A stretch of 64,000 bases of DNA from Comamonadaceae bacterium OH2545_COT-014 (GCA_003859965.1 RQYR01000011.1:1-64000); one strand, 5' to 3'; shown: positions 43,585-55,725, counted from the first letter of the stretch. A program made the numbers and translations. The notes: a model not told the origin generated them from the sequence alone.

Positions 43585-43893
43585 GGATGGGACGTGCGCG
43601 TGATGGCCCAGGCGCTGGGCCACTTCCTCCGGGTTGGCGATGCGGGTGCGCCCCGCCGTCGCCGTGGGCAGGAAGTACGGCATGCCGCTGCGCGGCGTGC
43701 CGTGGCATAGCAGCACATCAGGCGCCCAGCGCAGTGTGGCGGGCGGGCAGCGCAGCCCAGCGAGCACCCCGGGCGTGAGGTGGGCGTGGCAGAGGCATCC
43801 GATGCGCCCATGCGTGTGGGGCAAAGTGAGCAGCTGACTACTCGTGGTTGCCCGCCAGCGTGGGCCAGCACGGCATGCAGCGCAGCGCGCTTG
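43585..43893 (-). pseudogene. Decayed metallophosphoesterase (Ap4A-hydrolase/YfcE-like) fragment
   Basis: Read on the minus strand, pieces of one enzyme appear in shifting frames: WPTLAGNHE ending in a TAG stop (about 43890-43835), then QLLTLPHT and RMGASDA, then HLTPGVLAGLRCPPATLRWA, PDVLLCHGTPRSGMPYFLPT, RIANPEEVAQRLG and a GHHAHVP that resembles the metal-binding GHTH end. The GNHE and HGTP/GHxH motifs are those of calcineurin-like phosphoesterases. The N-terminal DxH half is missing, cut off at the 3' end of hom. The gene therefore carries a stop, frameshifts and a truncation, and cannot make an active enzyme. Confidence 0.75.
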
Positions 43894-43904
43894 GACAGAG
43901 CCTC

Positions 43905-45251
<1,347 letters not shown>

Positions 45252-45294
45252 GACTTGATTTCTTTCAATGAAAAATGGCTCTATCGCCCGTCCG

Positions 45295-46569
45295 TCAGGC
45301 GCGAGCAGCTTCTTTTTTTGCAGCAACCTTGTCCTGGGGCGACGCCTTGGCATGGCGCACGCGGTACTGTTCCAAGAACTTGGCCAGACGCCCGATGGCC
45401 TCGCGCAAGTCGTCCTCGTGCGGCAAAAAGACGATGCGGAAGTGCTGGTGGTCGGGGTAGTTGAAGCCCGTGCCCTGCACCAGCATCACGCGCGTGGCGC
45501 GCAGCACTTCCATGAAGAACTGGCGGTCGTCGGCAATGGGGTACATCTGCGGGTCCAGCCGCGGGAACATGTACAGCGCCGCCTGCGGCTTGACGCAGCT
45601 CACGCCCGGGATGGCGGTGATCAGCTCGTAGGCCAAATCGCGCTGGCGGCGCAGGCGGCCGCCCTCTTTCACCAAGTCATGGATGCTCTGGTAGCCGCCC
45701 AGCGCGGTCTGGATGGCCCACTGGCCCGGCACGTTGCTGCCGAGCTTGAGGTTGGCCAGCATGTTCAGCCCCTCGATGTAGTCGCGCGCGGCGCTCTTGT
45801 CGCCCGAGAGCACCATCCACCCGGCGCGGTAGCCGCAGGAACGGTAGGCCTTGCTCAGCGAGTTGAAGGTGAGGGTGAGCACGTCGGTGGACAGCGAGGC
45901 CATGGCCGTGTGGCGCACGCCGTCGTACAGCACCTTGTCGTACACCTCGTCCACCAGCAGCACCAGGTCATGCTCGCGCGCCAGTTGCACGATGCCGCGC
46001 AGCAGCTCGTCGGGGTACAGCACGCCGGTGGGGTTGTTGGGGTTGATGACGACGATGCCGCGCGTGCGCGGGCCGATCTTGGCGCGCATGTCGGCCAGAT
46101 CGGGCAGCCAGCCATTGGTCTCGTCGCACAGGTAATGCACGGGCTGGCCGCCGGCCAGGCTGGTGGCGGCCGTCCACAGCGGGTAGTCGGGCGCGGGCAC
46201 CAGCAGTTCATCGCCATCGTTGAGCAGCGCCTGCGTGGCCATCACGATCAGCTCGCTCGCGCCATTGCCCAGGTAGATGTCGTCCAGCGTCACCCCGGCA
46301 ATGCCTTGCTGCTGGGTGTAGTGCATCACCGCCTTGCGCGCGGCAAAGATGCCCTTGCTGTCGGAGTAACCGGCCGAGTTGGGCAGGTTTCGGATCATGT
46401 CCTGCTGGATCTCCTCCGGCGCGTCAAAGCCGAAAGGCGCCATGTTGCCGATGTTGAGCTTGATGATCTTTTGCCCCTCGTCCTCCATCTGCTTGGCCGC
46501 ATCGACAATGGGGCCACGCACGTCATACAGCACGTTGGCAAGCTTGGTGGATTTCAGAAGGGGCTTCAT
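45295..46569 (-). CDS. alaA: Alanine-synthesising aminotransferase (AlaA type)
   Basis: 424 residues. A fold-type I PLP aminotransferase that makes alanine from pyruvate and glutamate. The features are NIGNMAPFGFDAPEE, NPNNPTGVLYP, the PLP Lys in LSKAYRSCGYRAGWM, and the substrate Arg in FRIVFLPHE. The C-terminal tail (KASPQDKVAAKKEAARA) is charged and low complexity. The ATG at 46567-46569 is preferred over a TTG two codons upstream. The gene pair alaA-hom is common in betaproteobacteria. Confidence 0.92.
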   Translation of the reverse strand: MKPLLKSTKLANVLYDVRGPIVDAAKQMEDEGQKIIKLNIGNMAPFGFDAPEEIQQDMIRNLPNSAGYSDSKGIFAARKAVMHYTQQQGIAGVTLDDIYLGNGASELIVMATQALLNDGDELLVPAPDYPLWTAATSLAGGQPVHYLCDETNGWLPDLADMRAKIGPRTRGIVVINPNNPTGVLYPDELLRGIVQLAREHDLVLLVDEVYDKVLYDGVRHTAMASLSTDVLTLTFNSLSKAYRSCGYRAGWMVLSGDKSAARDYIEGLNMLANLKLGSNVPGQWAIQTALGGYQSIHDLVKEGGRLRRQRDLAYELITAIPGVSCVKPQAALYMFPRLDPQMYPIADDRQFFMEVLRATRVMLVQGTGFNYPDHQHFRIVFLPHEDDLREAIGRLAKFLEQYRVRHAKASPQDKVAAKKEAARA

Positions 46570-46722
46570 GCTCAATCAGGACAAACGAAGGCAGGACCAG
46601 ACAGGCGGCGCTGGCCAAACGCGAAACCTACAATTGAACCATAGTTGCAATGCGCGGCTGGCATGCCGCGCCGCCGCCGGGCCTTCACCCGCCCCGCCTG
46701 TTCCGCCCTTTTGCTGCCCGCC

Positions 46723-47103
46723 ATGAAATTCCAGCCCGATCCCTCCGGCCCGCACACCATCACTGCCTATGGCCCGGGCTGGGTGGCCTTGGGCAATGAG
46801 CGGTTCACCCGCAGCCTCTTGGTGCTGGCCGGCAGCGGCCACACACCTTGGGGCGCGGCCACATTCGACGAACTGACCGAGGCCGACTTTGCCCAGCTTG
46901 CCGATGCCGGACCGGAGCTGGTCATCTTCGGCAGCGGCGAGCGCTTGCGCTTTCCCCGCCCCGCCTGGCTGCGCCCGCTGGCCGGGCGGCGCATCGGCCT
47001 GGAAACCATGAGCACCCCCGCCGCCTGCCGCACCTACAACATTCTGGCGGGCGAAGGCCGGCGCGTGCTGGCCGCGCTGTTGATCGGCGAAAGCTCTGGC
47101 TGA
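46723..47103 (+). CDS. Mth938-like domain protein
   Basis: 126 residues. A single Mth938/NDUFAF3-type domain: ITAYGPGWVALGNERFTRSL, PELVIFGSGERLRFP and IGLETMSTPAACRTYNIL, then AGEGRRVLAALL. Mitochondrial relatives help assemble respiratory complex I; the bacterial role is unknown. It is divergent from alaA across about 150 bp. The ATG at 46723 begins the conserved region; the frame upstream to 46645 is unsupported. Confidence 0.87.
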   Translation: MKFQPDPSGPHTITAYGPGWVALGNERFTRSLLVLAGSGHTPWGAATFDELTEADFAQLADAGPELVIFGSGERLRFPRPAWLRPLAGRRIGLETMSTPAACRTYNILAGEGRRVLAALLIGESSG

Positions 47104-47186
47104 ACAGGCCAACTGAACGGATCGTTTAAAATTGCGGGTTTTCACGCAGTCGGCCCGCCGGTTTGCTGCCGTGAAAAGCCGCTCAA

Positions 47187-47352
47187 AGTCTGTTCATGAC
47201 CTCGGCGCGAGCTGAAAGAAGACGGATAGGGATGGGAAGCAAGGCGCAAACCACAGGCCCAAGGCTCCAGAGGCCAAGGCCGGGTTTTGCAGCGCCGCCA
47301 ACCGCCCTGCTCTCGCCTTTTGCAAGCCGCGCAGGGATTTGAAACAGGTTCT
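47187..47352 (+). repeat. Dispersed terminal-inverted-repeat element, full-length copy (166 bp)
   Basis: The left end AGTCTGTTCATGACCTCGG and right end TTGAAACAGGTTCT are inverted versions of each other. The interior has GCGCGAG, GGATAGGGATGGGAAGC and AAGGCGCAAA, matching the other copies' left halves. It occupies most of the 324-bp spacer between the Mth938-like gene and bcp, which otherwise holds nothing recognisable. Confidence 0.65.
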
Positions 47353-47427
47353 TAAGTGGGGCCGGGCTGCTGCACGGCGCGGGCCAGCCTTCATTCATCA
47401 CCATTCGAAAGAGACACAGAGACTCCC

Positions 47428-47976
47428 ATGGCGATCGTCATCAACAAACCCCTGCCCGAATTCGAAGCGACAGCCACCGGAGACACCCAAGTCAGCAATA
47501 CCTCGCACCTGGGCCAGGTGCTGGTGCTGTACTTCTACCCCAAGGACAACACCCCCGGCTGCACCACCGAGGCCATGCAGTTCCGCGACAAGTACAAGGA
47601 CTTCGTGAAAGCAGGCGCCGTAGTGTTTGGTGTCTCGCGCGACAACATGAAGTCGCACGACGACTTCAAGGCCAAGCTGGAGCTACCCTTCGAGCTGATC
47701 GCCGACACCGAGGAAAAGATGTGCCACATGTTCGGCGTGGTCAAGAACAAGATCATGTACGGCAAGAAGGTCAAGGGCATCGAGCGCAGCACCTTTCTCG
47801 TCAACGCCGACGGTATCCTGGTGCAGGAATGGCGTGGTCTGAAAGTGCCCGGCCACGTTGAAGAAGTGCTCAAAGCCGTCAAGGCCCTGAAAAAAGCCGG
47901 CAAGGCTGAAAAGACGGATAAGGTTGAGAAAGCCGAGAAAGCCGACAAGGCGGAAAAAACCGCCAAGGCAGCCTAA
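47428..47976 (+). CDS. bcp: Thiol peroxidase Bcp/PrxQ with Lys/Ala-rich tail
   Basis: 182 residues. A peroxiredoxin that reduces hydroperoxides with thioredoxin. The peroxidatic Cys is in YFYPKDNTPGCTTEAMQF (residue 46); the C+5 resolving Cys of classic PrxQ is Met here (CTTEAM), so it may act as a 1-Cys or use another Cys (EKMCHMFG). After residue 150 comes a tail made almost wholly of Lys, Ala, Glu and Asp (KAEKTDKVEKAEKADKAEK), not normal for the family and expected to be disordered and nucleic-acid- or surface-binding. Confidence 0.92.
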   Translation: MAIVINKPLPEFEATATGDTQVSNTSHLGQVLVLYFYPKDNTPGCTTEAMQFRDKYKDFVKAGAVVFGVSRDNMKSHDDFKAKLELPFELIADTEEKMCHMFGVVKNKIMYGKKVKGIERSTFLVNADGILVQEWRGLKVPGHVEEVLKAVKALKKAGKAEKTDKVEKAEKADKAEKTAKAA

Positions 47977-48416
47977 ACCGCATCGGCGTGCGCTGAAAAA
48001 AGAAGCAAACGGGAGCAAACGGGAGAAATGCGGGGGCCGCTTATCCGCACCTTGGTCCAGCCACCACGGCCAGGGCTTGCAAACAAACCGGCACACAAAA
48101 ACCGGCAAACAGCATCCTGCCCTGCAACGCTTGTGCCTTGTTTTTTGCAGGCCGCGCACACATTGCCCACGGCGGCCTGACCGCTGACCCGTTTTGCCAA
48201 GCGCCCGCCAAGGCTTTCACATGCAAGCCGCCCCGGCTCCCCAGGCCGAGGCGGCTTTGTTTTGATCTGCTTCGTGATGCCACGCGGCCCGCAAAAAACT
48301 TAGATCATGGCCCCGTGCCTGTTCCGGCCCTTGCTTCCCTGATAGGCTCGGGCCAGATGGCCTTGCCCCCTCCCGTTCTTGGCCTTGTTGCCTGACCATC
48401 TAGAAAGATACTTGCC
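47977..48416. other. Intergenic region between bcp and phoH
   Basis: No gene is recognised in 440 bp. Two tandem copies of GCAAACGGGA lie at 48005-48024. Short ACCGGC/GCCGGT-like palindromic stretches follow around 48090, and a terminator-like hairpin at 48225-48262 probably ends the bcp transcript. The phoH promoter must lie in the last 150 bp. Confidence 0.55.
48225..48262 (+). terminator. Terminator-like hairpin before phoH
   Basis: AAGCCGCC (48225-48232) pairs with GGCGGCTT (48250-48257) around a 17-nt loop, followed by TGTTTTG. Confidence 0.65.
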
Positions 48417-50108
48417 ATGCCTTTGCCGCCTGCCCCCACCAAACGCGCCAGCGTGCTGCCTGCGCAAGCGTATGCCCCGGCGCCGCCCGCCGCTGCCAGC
48501 GGCACTGTCCGCAGCCGCCGCAAAACAGCCGCCGCGGCGGCTGAGCCAGCCCCTGCGGCGGCGCCCGCGCCAGCTCGCCGCCGCACGGCGGCCTCAGCCC
48601 CTCCACCTGCCGCCGCCCTGCTGGCCGCACCGGCGCTGGCCGCAGCGCCTGCCCCGACCACACGGCCACGCCGCACGGCCGCACCGCGCCCTTCGCCCTC
48701 CCGTTCGCGCGCCAGCGGCCCGGTCAAGCTTTTCGTGCTGGACACGAACGTGCTACTGCACGACCCCATGGCCTTGTTCCGATTCGAGGAGCATGACATC
48801 TTCCTGCCAATGATCGTTCTGGAAGAGCTGGACGGCCACAAACGCGGCATGACCGAGGTGGCACGCAATGGCCGCCAGACCAGCCGCATGCTGGACGCCC
48901 TGGCGGCCCAGGGCGACGCCGACATTGCCGGCGGCCTGCGGCTGGACGCGACGGGCCACGTCGAAGCCGGTGGCAAGCTGTACTTCCAGACCACCCCGCT
49001 GGCCGCCGACATCCCGCACGCCCTGCCCCAAGGCAAGGCCGACAACCAGATCCTCGTCGTCGTCGCCGCACTGGTGCAACAACACCCGGGGCGCGAAGTG
49101 GTACTTGTTTCCAAGGACATCAACATGCGCGTCAAGGCGCGCGCGCTGGGCCTGGCCGCCGAAGACTACGAAAACGACAAAACCCTGCAAGACGGCGACC
49201 TGCTCTACACCGGCGCGCTGGCCCTGCCTGACGATTTCTGGAACCGTCAAAGCGGCCCGGTAGAAAGCTGGCAGGCAGGCGGCCACACCTTCTACCGTGT
49301 GGGCGGCCCGCTGGTGCCCAGCCTGCTGCTCAACCAGTTTGTCCACTTCGACGCACCGGGCGAAGCCGTGCTGCATGCCCGCGTGACCGAAATCCGCGGC
49401 GCCACCGCCGTGCTGCGCACGCTCAAGGACTACACCCACCCCAAGAACGCCGTGTGGGGCGTAACCGCGCGCAACCGCGAGCAGAACTTCGCCCTCAACC
49501 TGCTGATGGACCCGGAGGTGGACTTCGTCACCCTGGCCGGCATCGCCGGCACCGGCAAGACCCTGCTGGCCCTGGCCGCCGGGCTGACGCAGGTGCTTGA
49601 TGAGCGCCGCTACACCGAAATCATCATGACCCGCGCCACCGTCAGCGTGGGCGAGGATATCGGCTTTCTGCCCGGCACCGAGGAAGAAAAAATGGGCCCA
49701 TGGATGGGCGCGCTCGACGACAACCTTGAGTTTCTTGCCAAGGGCGACGGCGGCGGCGCTGGCGAGTGGGGGCGTGCGGCCACCAATGAGCTGATCCGCA
49801 GCCGCGTCAAGATCAAGAGCATGAACTTCATGCGCGGGCGCACGTTCATGAACAAGTGGGTCATCATTGACGAGGCGCAGAACCTCACGCCCAAGCAGAT
49901 GAAAACCCTGATCACCCGCGCCGGCCCCGGCACCAAGATCATCTGCATGGGCAACCTCGCGCAGATCGACACGCCCTATCTCACCGAAGGCTCCAGCGGC
50001 CTCACTTACGTGGTGGATCGTTTCAAGGGCTGGCCGCACGGCGGCCATATCACCTTGGCCCGCGGAGAACGCTCACGCCTGGCCGACTTCGCCAGCGATG
50101 TGCTCTGA
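48417..50108 (+). CDS. PhoH-family ATPase with PIN domain (YlaK-like)
   Basis: 563 residues. A disordered Ala/Pro/Arg-rich extension (1-about 100) is followed by a PIN nuclease domain (about 102-245; LFVLDTNVLLHDP, VLEELDGHKRG and LVSKDINMRVKARALG) and a PhoH ATPase domain (about 345-560). In the latter, Walker A is GIAGTGKTLLALAAG and Walker B is KWVIIDEAQNLTPKQMKTL. PIN-PhoH proteins (PhoH2 type) act as RNA helicase-nucleases in characterised members, though the cellular role is poorly known. The stop TGA is fused to a dispersed-repeat left end (TGAGCCTGTTC). Confidence 0.92.
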   Translation: MPLPPAPTKRASVLPAQAYAPAPPAAASGTVRSRRKTAAAAAEPAPAAAPAPARRRTAASAPPPAAALLAAPALAAAPAPTTRPRRTAAPRPSPSRSRASGPVKLFVLDTNVLLHDPMALFRFEEHDIFLPMIVLEELDGHKRGMTEVARNGRQTSRMLDALAAQGDADIAGGLRLDATGHVEAGGKLYFQTTPLAADIPHALPQGKADNQILVVVAALVQQHPGREVVLVSKDINMRVKARALGLAAEDYENDKTLQDGDLLYTGALALPDDFWNRQSGPVESWQAGGHTFYRVGGPLVPSLLLNQFVHFDAPGEAVLHARVTEIRGATAVLRTLKDYTHPKNAVWGVTARNREQNFALNLLMDPEVDFVTLAGIAGTGKTLLALAAGLTQVLDERRYTEIIMTRATVSVGEDIGFLPGTEEEKMGPWMGALDDNLEFLAKGDGGGAGEWGRAATNELIRSRVKIKSMNFMRGRTFMNKWVIIDEAQNLTPKQMKTLITRAGPGTKIICMGNLAQIDTPYLTEGSSGLTYVVDRFKGWPHGGHITLARGERSRLADFASDVL

Positions 50109-50180
50109 GCCTGTTCAGAATCTCTGGTAAATCAATCCGCGCCCTGCCGTGCGCGCGCGGACTGTGGGATGCCATTGGCT
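50106..50180 (+). repeat. Dispersed terminal-inverted-repeat element, left-end fragment
   Basis: TGAGCCTGTTCAGAATCTC starts at the phoH stop codon and matches the copies at 20335 and 47187 for about the first 20 bp; the rest is diverged. Confidence 0.45.
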
Positions 50181-50299
50181 TGGTTGCTTTGTGCAACGGC
50201 CTTTTTGAATCGCCGCACAAAGGAAATCGGTCTCACGGCAACGCCCATCGCGATAGCACAATGTGACCGCACGGCCAGCGTGCGCCTGCCGCTCCACGC

Positions 50300-50599
50300 T
50301 CAAGCAGGAGCAGCCATCCACTGCGCAAGCTGCTGCTGCGCAGCCGCCAGCGCTGCCTCATCCGGCAGTTCAATCGCCAGCACTTTCTGGCGGCCTGCTG
50401 AGCCGTGAAGCAGTTCCACCTGGCTTTTGGGCACACCAAAAGCCGCAGCCGCCCAGGCAATCAAGGCCGCGTTGGCTTTGCCATCCACCGGCGGAGCGGC
50501 CAAGCGCACGCGCAGCGCCGTGCCGTGCGCGCCCGCCGCCTCCGTGCGCTTGGCGCCCGGCGTGGCGTGAACGGGCAGCTTGAGCAGACAGGCGCTCAT
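50300..50599 (-). CDS. YggU/DUF167 family protein
   Basis: 99 residues. A small UPF0235 protein of unknown function, recognised by KLPVHATPGAKRTE, LRVRLAAPPVDGKANAALIA and LLHGSAGRQKVLAIE. The ATG at 50597-50599 was chosen because the family starts at the beta-strand LLKLPV; the frame runs open to 50713. It is the last gene of the strand that carries the propionate operon, 110 bp after pccA. Confidence 0.85.
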   Translation of the reverse strand: MSACLLKLPVHATPGAKRTEAAGAHGTALRVRLAAPPVDGKANAALIAWAAAAFGVPKSQVELLHGSAGRQKVLAIELPDEAALAAAQQQLAQWMAAPA

Positions 50600-50709
50600 G
50601 AGCACACGGCTGTGCAGGCCAGCAACGCCATCAGGCGCCTGCCTGCGGCTCTGCCTTTTGCGGCCTAGCTGGCCTATAGTCTCCGCAGGCAAGGTCATGC
50701 GCGCGCGGT

Positions 50710-52770
<2,061 letters not shown>

Positions 52771-52772
52771 GA

Positions 52773-53000
52773 TCACAACCCGTTTTCTTTAATGATTTCT
52801 TTCAATTGTTGAATGGCTTGACTGTTCAGTCTTAAGCTTTGGCTCTTTTTCCCAGGAATATCTCTAGAAGCGGAGCCATATGTATCCAGCTGAAGCTGTT
52901 TTTCACCTTCTACGTCAACAACGGTATAAGTGCACTCAACTTCAGTATGTTTAGAAATTGCCTGAAACGGCTTATGCGTGATGAATGAAACAAGCGCCAT
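52773..53000 (-). CDS. AT-rich 75-aa protein wedged between pccB and pccA
   Basis: A 75-residue protein: MALVSFITHKPF, then beta-like stretches (HTEVECTYTVVDVEGE), a middle block QLDTYGSASRDIPGKKSQSL and a C-terminal amphipathic helix LNSQAIQQLKEIIKENGL. The base composition is about 40% GC by count (92 of 228), against well over 60% in both neighbours, with A/T-ending codons unlike theirs. It has a strong GAGGAG ribosome-binding site 7-9 nt before the ATG, ends two bases before the pccA ATG, and starts 11 bp after the pccB stop. It resembles a widespread family of small bacterial hypothetical proteins I cannot name with confidence. Likely horizontally acquired; function unknown. Confidence 0.85.
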   Translation of the reverse strand: MALVSFITHKPFQAISKHTEVECTYTVVDVEGEKQLQLDTYGSASRDIPGKKSQSLRLNSQAIQQLKEIIKENGL

Positions 53001-53011
53001 AACCCATCTCC

Positions 53012-54544
53012 TCAAAGCGGAATATTGCCGTGCTTGCGCCACGGGTTTTCCAGCTTCTTGTCTTTCAGCATGGCCAGACTGCGGCAGATGCGCTTGCGGG
53101 TTTCGTGCGGCTGGATCACGTCGTCGATGAAGCCGCGGCTGCCGGCGACGAAGGGGTTGGCGAAGCGGGCTTTGTACTCGGCTTCGCGGGCGGCGAGCTT
53201 TTCGGGGTCGTCCTTGTCCTGGCGGAAGATGATTTCCACTGCGCCCTTGGCGCCCATGACGGCGATTTCGGCGTTGGGCCAGGCCAGGTTGACGTCGCCG
53301 CGCAGGTGCTTGGAGGCCATCACGTCATACGCGCCGCCATAGGCTTTGCGGGTGATGACAGTGATCTTGGGCACGGTGCATTCGGCGTAGGCGTAGAGCA
53401 GCTTGGCGCCATGCTTGATGATGCCGCCGTACTCTTGCGCGGTGCCGGGCATGAAGCCGGGCACGTCCACGAAGGTGACAACGGGGATGTTGAAGGCGTC
53501 GCAAAAGCGAACGAAGCGCGCGGCCTTGATGCTGCTCTTGATATCCAGGCAGCCGGCCAGCACCAGCGGCTGATTGGCAACGATGCCGACCACGTTGCCG
53601 TCCATGCGGGCGAAGCCGGTGACGATGTTGGCGGCGTAGCCCGGTTGCAGCTCGAAGAATTCGCCGTCGTCCACGGTTTTGACGATCAGCTCCTTCATGT
53701 CGTAGGGCTTGTTGGGGTTGTCGGGCACCAGGGTGTCCAGGCTCTTGTCGGCGCGGTCCACCGGGTCTTGCGTGGGGCGGTAAGGCGCTTTCTCGCGGTT
53801 GTTGAGCGGGATGTAGTTGTAAAAGCGCCGCAGCATGAGCAGGGCTTCCACGTCGTTTTCAAAGGCCAGGTCGGCCACGCCGCTCTTGCTGGTGTGGGTG
53901 ATGGCGCCGCCCAGCTCTTCGGCGGTTACGGTTTCATGCGTCACGGTTTTCACCACGTCGGGGCCGGTGACGAACATGTAGCTTGAGTCCTTGACCATGA
54001 AGATGAAGTCGGTCATGGCGGGCGAATACACCGCGCCGCCCGCGCACGGGCCCATGATCATGCTGATTTGCGGAATGACGCCGCTGGCCATGACGTTGCG
54101 CTGAAACACCTCGGCATAGCCCGCCAGCGAGGCCACGCCTTCCTGGATGCGCGCGCCGCCCGAGTCGTTCAGGCCGATAACGGGCACGCCCACTTTCATG
54201 GCCTGGTCCATGAGCTTGCAGATTTTCTCGGCGTGCGCCTCGCTCAAGGCGCCGCCGAACACGGTGAAGTCCTGGCTGAAGACGAAGACCAGGCGCCCGT
54301 TGATGGTGCCGTAGCCAATGACCACGCCATCACCGGGGATGTGGGTCTTGTCCATGCCGAAGTCGGTGCAGCGGTGCTCGACGAACATGTCCCACTCTTC
54401 AAAGCTGCCTTCGTCCAGCAGGACCTCAATGCGCTCGCGCGCGGTGAGCTTGCCCTTGGCGTGCTGCGCGTCGATGCGCTTTTGCCCCCCGCCCAGGCGG
54501 GCGGCGGCGCGTTTGCTTTCGAGTTGTTCAAGGATTTGCTTCAT
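53012..54544 (-). CDS. pccB: Propionyl-CoA carboxylase beta subunit
   Basis: 510 residues. The carboxyltransferase moves the carboxyl group from biotin to propionyl-CoA to give (S)-methylmalonyl-CoA. Both crotonase-like halves are present, with [48 protein letters not shown] and [11 protein letters not shown]. It lies 38 bp after meaB on the same strand and 11 bp before the AT-rich gene. Confidence 0.95.
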   Translation of the reverse strand: MKQILEQLESKRAAARLGGGQKRIDAQHAKGKLTARERIEVLLDEGSFEEWDMFVEHRCTDFGMDKTHIPGDGVVIGYGTINGRLVFVFSQDFTVFGGALSEAHAEKICKLMDQAMKVGVPVIGLNDSGGARIQEGVASLAGYAEVFQRNVMASGVIPQISMIMGPCAGGAVYSPAMTDFIFMVKDSSYMFVTGPDVVKTVTHETVTAEELGGAITHTSKSGVADLAFENDVEALLMLRRFYNYIPLNNREKAPYRPTQDPVDRADKSLDTLVPDNPNKPYDMKELIVKTVDDGEFFELQPGYAANIVTGFARMDGNVVGIVANQPLVLAGCLDIKSSIKAARFVRFCDAFNIPVVTFVDVPGFMPGTAQEYGGIIKHGAKLLYAYAECTVPKITVITRKAYGGAYDVMASKHLRGDVNLAWPNAEIAVMGAKGAVEIIFRQDKDDPEKLAAREAEYKARFANPFVAGSRGFIDDVIQPHETRKRICRSLAMLKDKKLENPWRKHGNIPL

Positions 54545-54582
54545 GGTCTTGCCTCAGGGTCTTGTGAATCTTGATATGCGTT

Positions 54583-55635
54583 TCATGGCTGGCGCGCCAG
54601 CACGGCTGGCGCTGCCTCCGTGCCAAAGGCCGCCAGCAGTTGCCGTGCCGCCACCGAGGGCGCGCACTGGCCGGCCAGCACGGCGGCTTGCAGGGCGGGC
54701 AGTTGCGCCTGCACTTGCGGATGGGCGCGGAAGGCGGTTTTCAGGCCATTTTCAATGCGCTCCCACATCCAGCGCGTGGCCTGCTGCTGGCGGCGCTGCT
54801 GCCAGCGGCCGTTGGCCTGGCTGATCTGGCGGAACTCGCTCAGCGCCTGCCAGAACGGCTCCACCCCGTCGCCGCGCAGGCCGCTGATCTGCATCACCTT
54901 GGGCTGCCATACGGCGGCGCTCAAAGCGGCATCATGTCCGGCGCGGCCGGGGTTGCCGTGCAGGCCAAACAGGCGCAGCGCCGACTGGATCTGCGCGCGT
55001 GCGCGCGTGGCGGCATCGGGGTCAATATCGGCTTTGTTGATGACCACCAGGTCGGCGATTTCCATCACGCCTTTCTTGATGGCCTGCAAGTCGTCGCCCG
55101 CGTTGGGCAGTTGTAGCAGCACGAACATGTCGGTCATGCCGGCCACGGCGGTTTCGCTCTGGCCCACACCCACGGTTTCCACAATCACTACGTCGTAGCC
55201 CGCGGCCTCGCACACCAGCATGGCCTCGCGCGTTTTCTCGGCCACGCCGCCCAGCGTGCCGCCGCTGGGGCTGGGGCGGATGTAGGCCGCCTCTTCGCCC
55301 GAGAGCTTTTCCATGCGCGTCTTGTCGCCCAGGATGGAGCCGCCTGACACGGCGGACGAGGGGTCGATGGTGAGCACCGCCACGCGCAGCCCCTGGCCAA
55401 TCAGGTAAAGGCCCAGCGTCTCGATAAAGGTGGACTTGCCCACGCCCGGCACGCCCGACAGGCCAATGCGAAACGCCCGCCCGGTGTGCGGCAGCAGCGC
55501 GGTCAGCAAGGCGTCGCCCTGTGCGCGGTGGTCGGCGCGGGTTGATTCCAGCAGCGTGATGGCCTTGGCGATGGCGCGGCGCTGGGCCGCCGCCTGGCCG
55601 TGCAGCAGGTTCTGGCACAGCTGTTCAGCTTGCAT
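54583..55635 (-). CDS. meaB: Methylmalonyl-CoA mutase-associated GTPase MeaB
   Basis: 350 residues. A G3E-family GTPase that guards B12 loading of methylmalonyl-CoA mutase. The P-loop GVPGVGKST is at about 59-67, with IDPSSAVSGGSILGDKTRM, VETVGVGQSE and NKAD. The C-terminal dimerisation region is complete. ATG at 55633-55635 follows GGAG motifs. The direct neighbour on the 5' side would normally be the mutase gene; here a toxin-antitoxin pair intervenes. Confidence 0.95.
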   Translation of the reverse strand: MQAEQLCQNLLHGQAAAQRRAIAKAITLLESTRADHRAQGDALLTALLPHTGRAFRIGLSGVPGVGKSTFIETLGLYLIGQGLRVAVLTIDPSSAVSGGSILGDKTRMEKLSGEEAAYIRPSPSGGTLGGVAEKTREAMLVCEAAGYDVVIVETVGVGQSETAVAGMTDMFVLLQLPNAGDDLQAIKKGVMEIADLVVINKADIDPDAATRARAQIQSALRLFGLHGNPGRAGHDAALSAAVWQPKVMQISGLRGDGVEPFWQALSEFRQISQANGRWQQRRQQQATRWMWERIENGLKTAFRAHPQVQAQLPALQAAVLAGQCAPSVAARQLLAAFGTEAAPAVLARQP

Positions 55636-55725
55636 GTTCACTCCGCTCCCGTGTGTCGTGCGCACGTCGGCCTCTTCGGCCGACCTGAATCATCAGGCAA
55701 TGATGGACTGTCATCGGCACTGACC

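Noticed and set aside
47104-47427. Insertion sequence between the Mth938-like gene and bcp
   Set aside because: Terminal inverted repeats are present, but at 166 bp there is no room for a transposase; it is at most a non-autonomous element.
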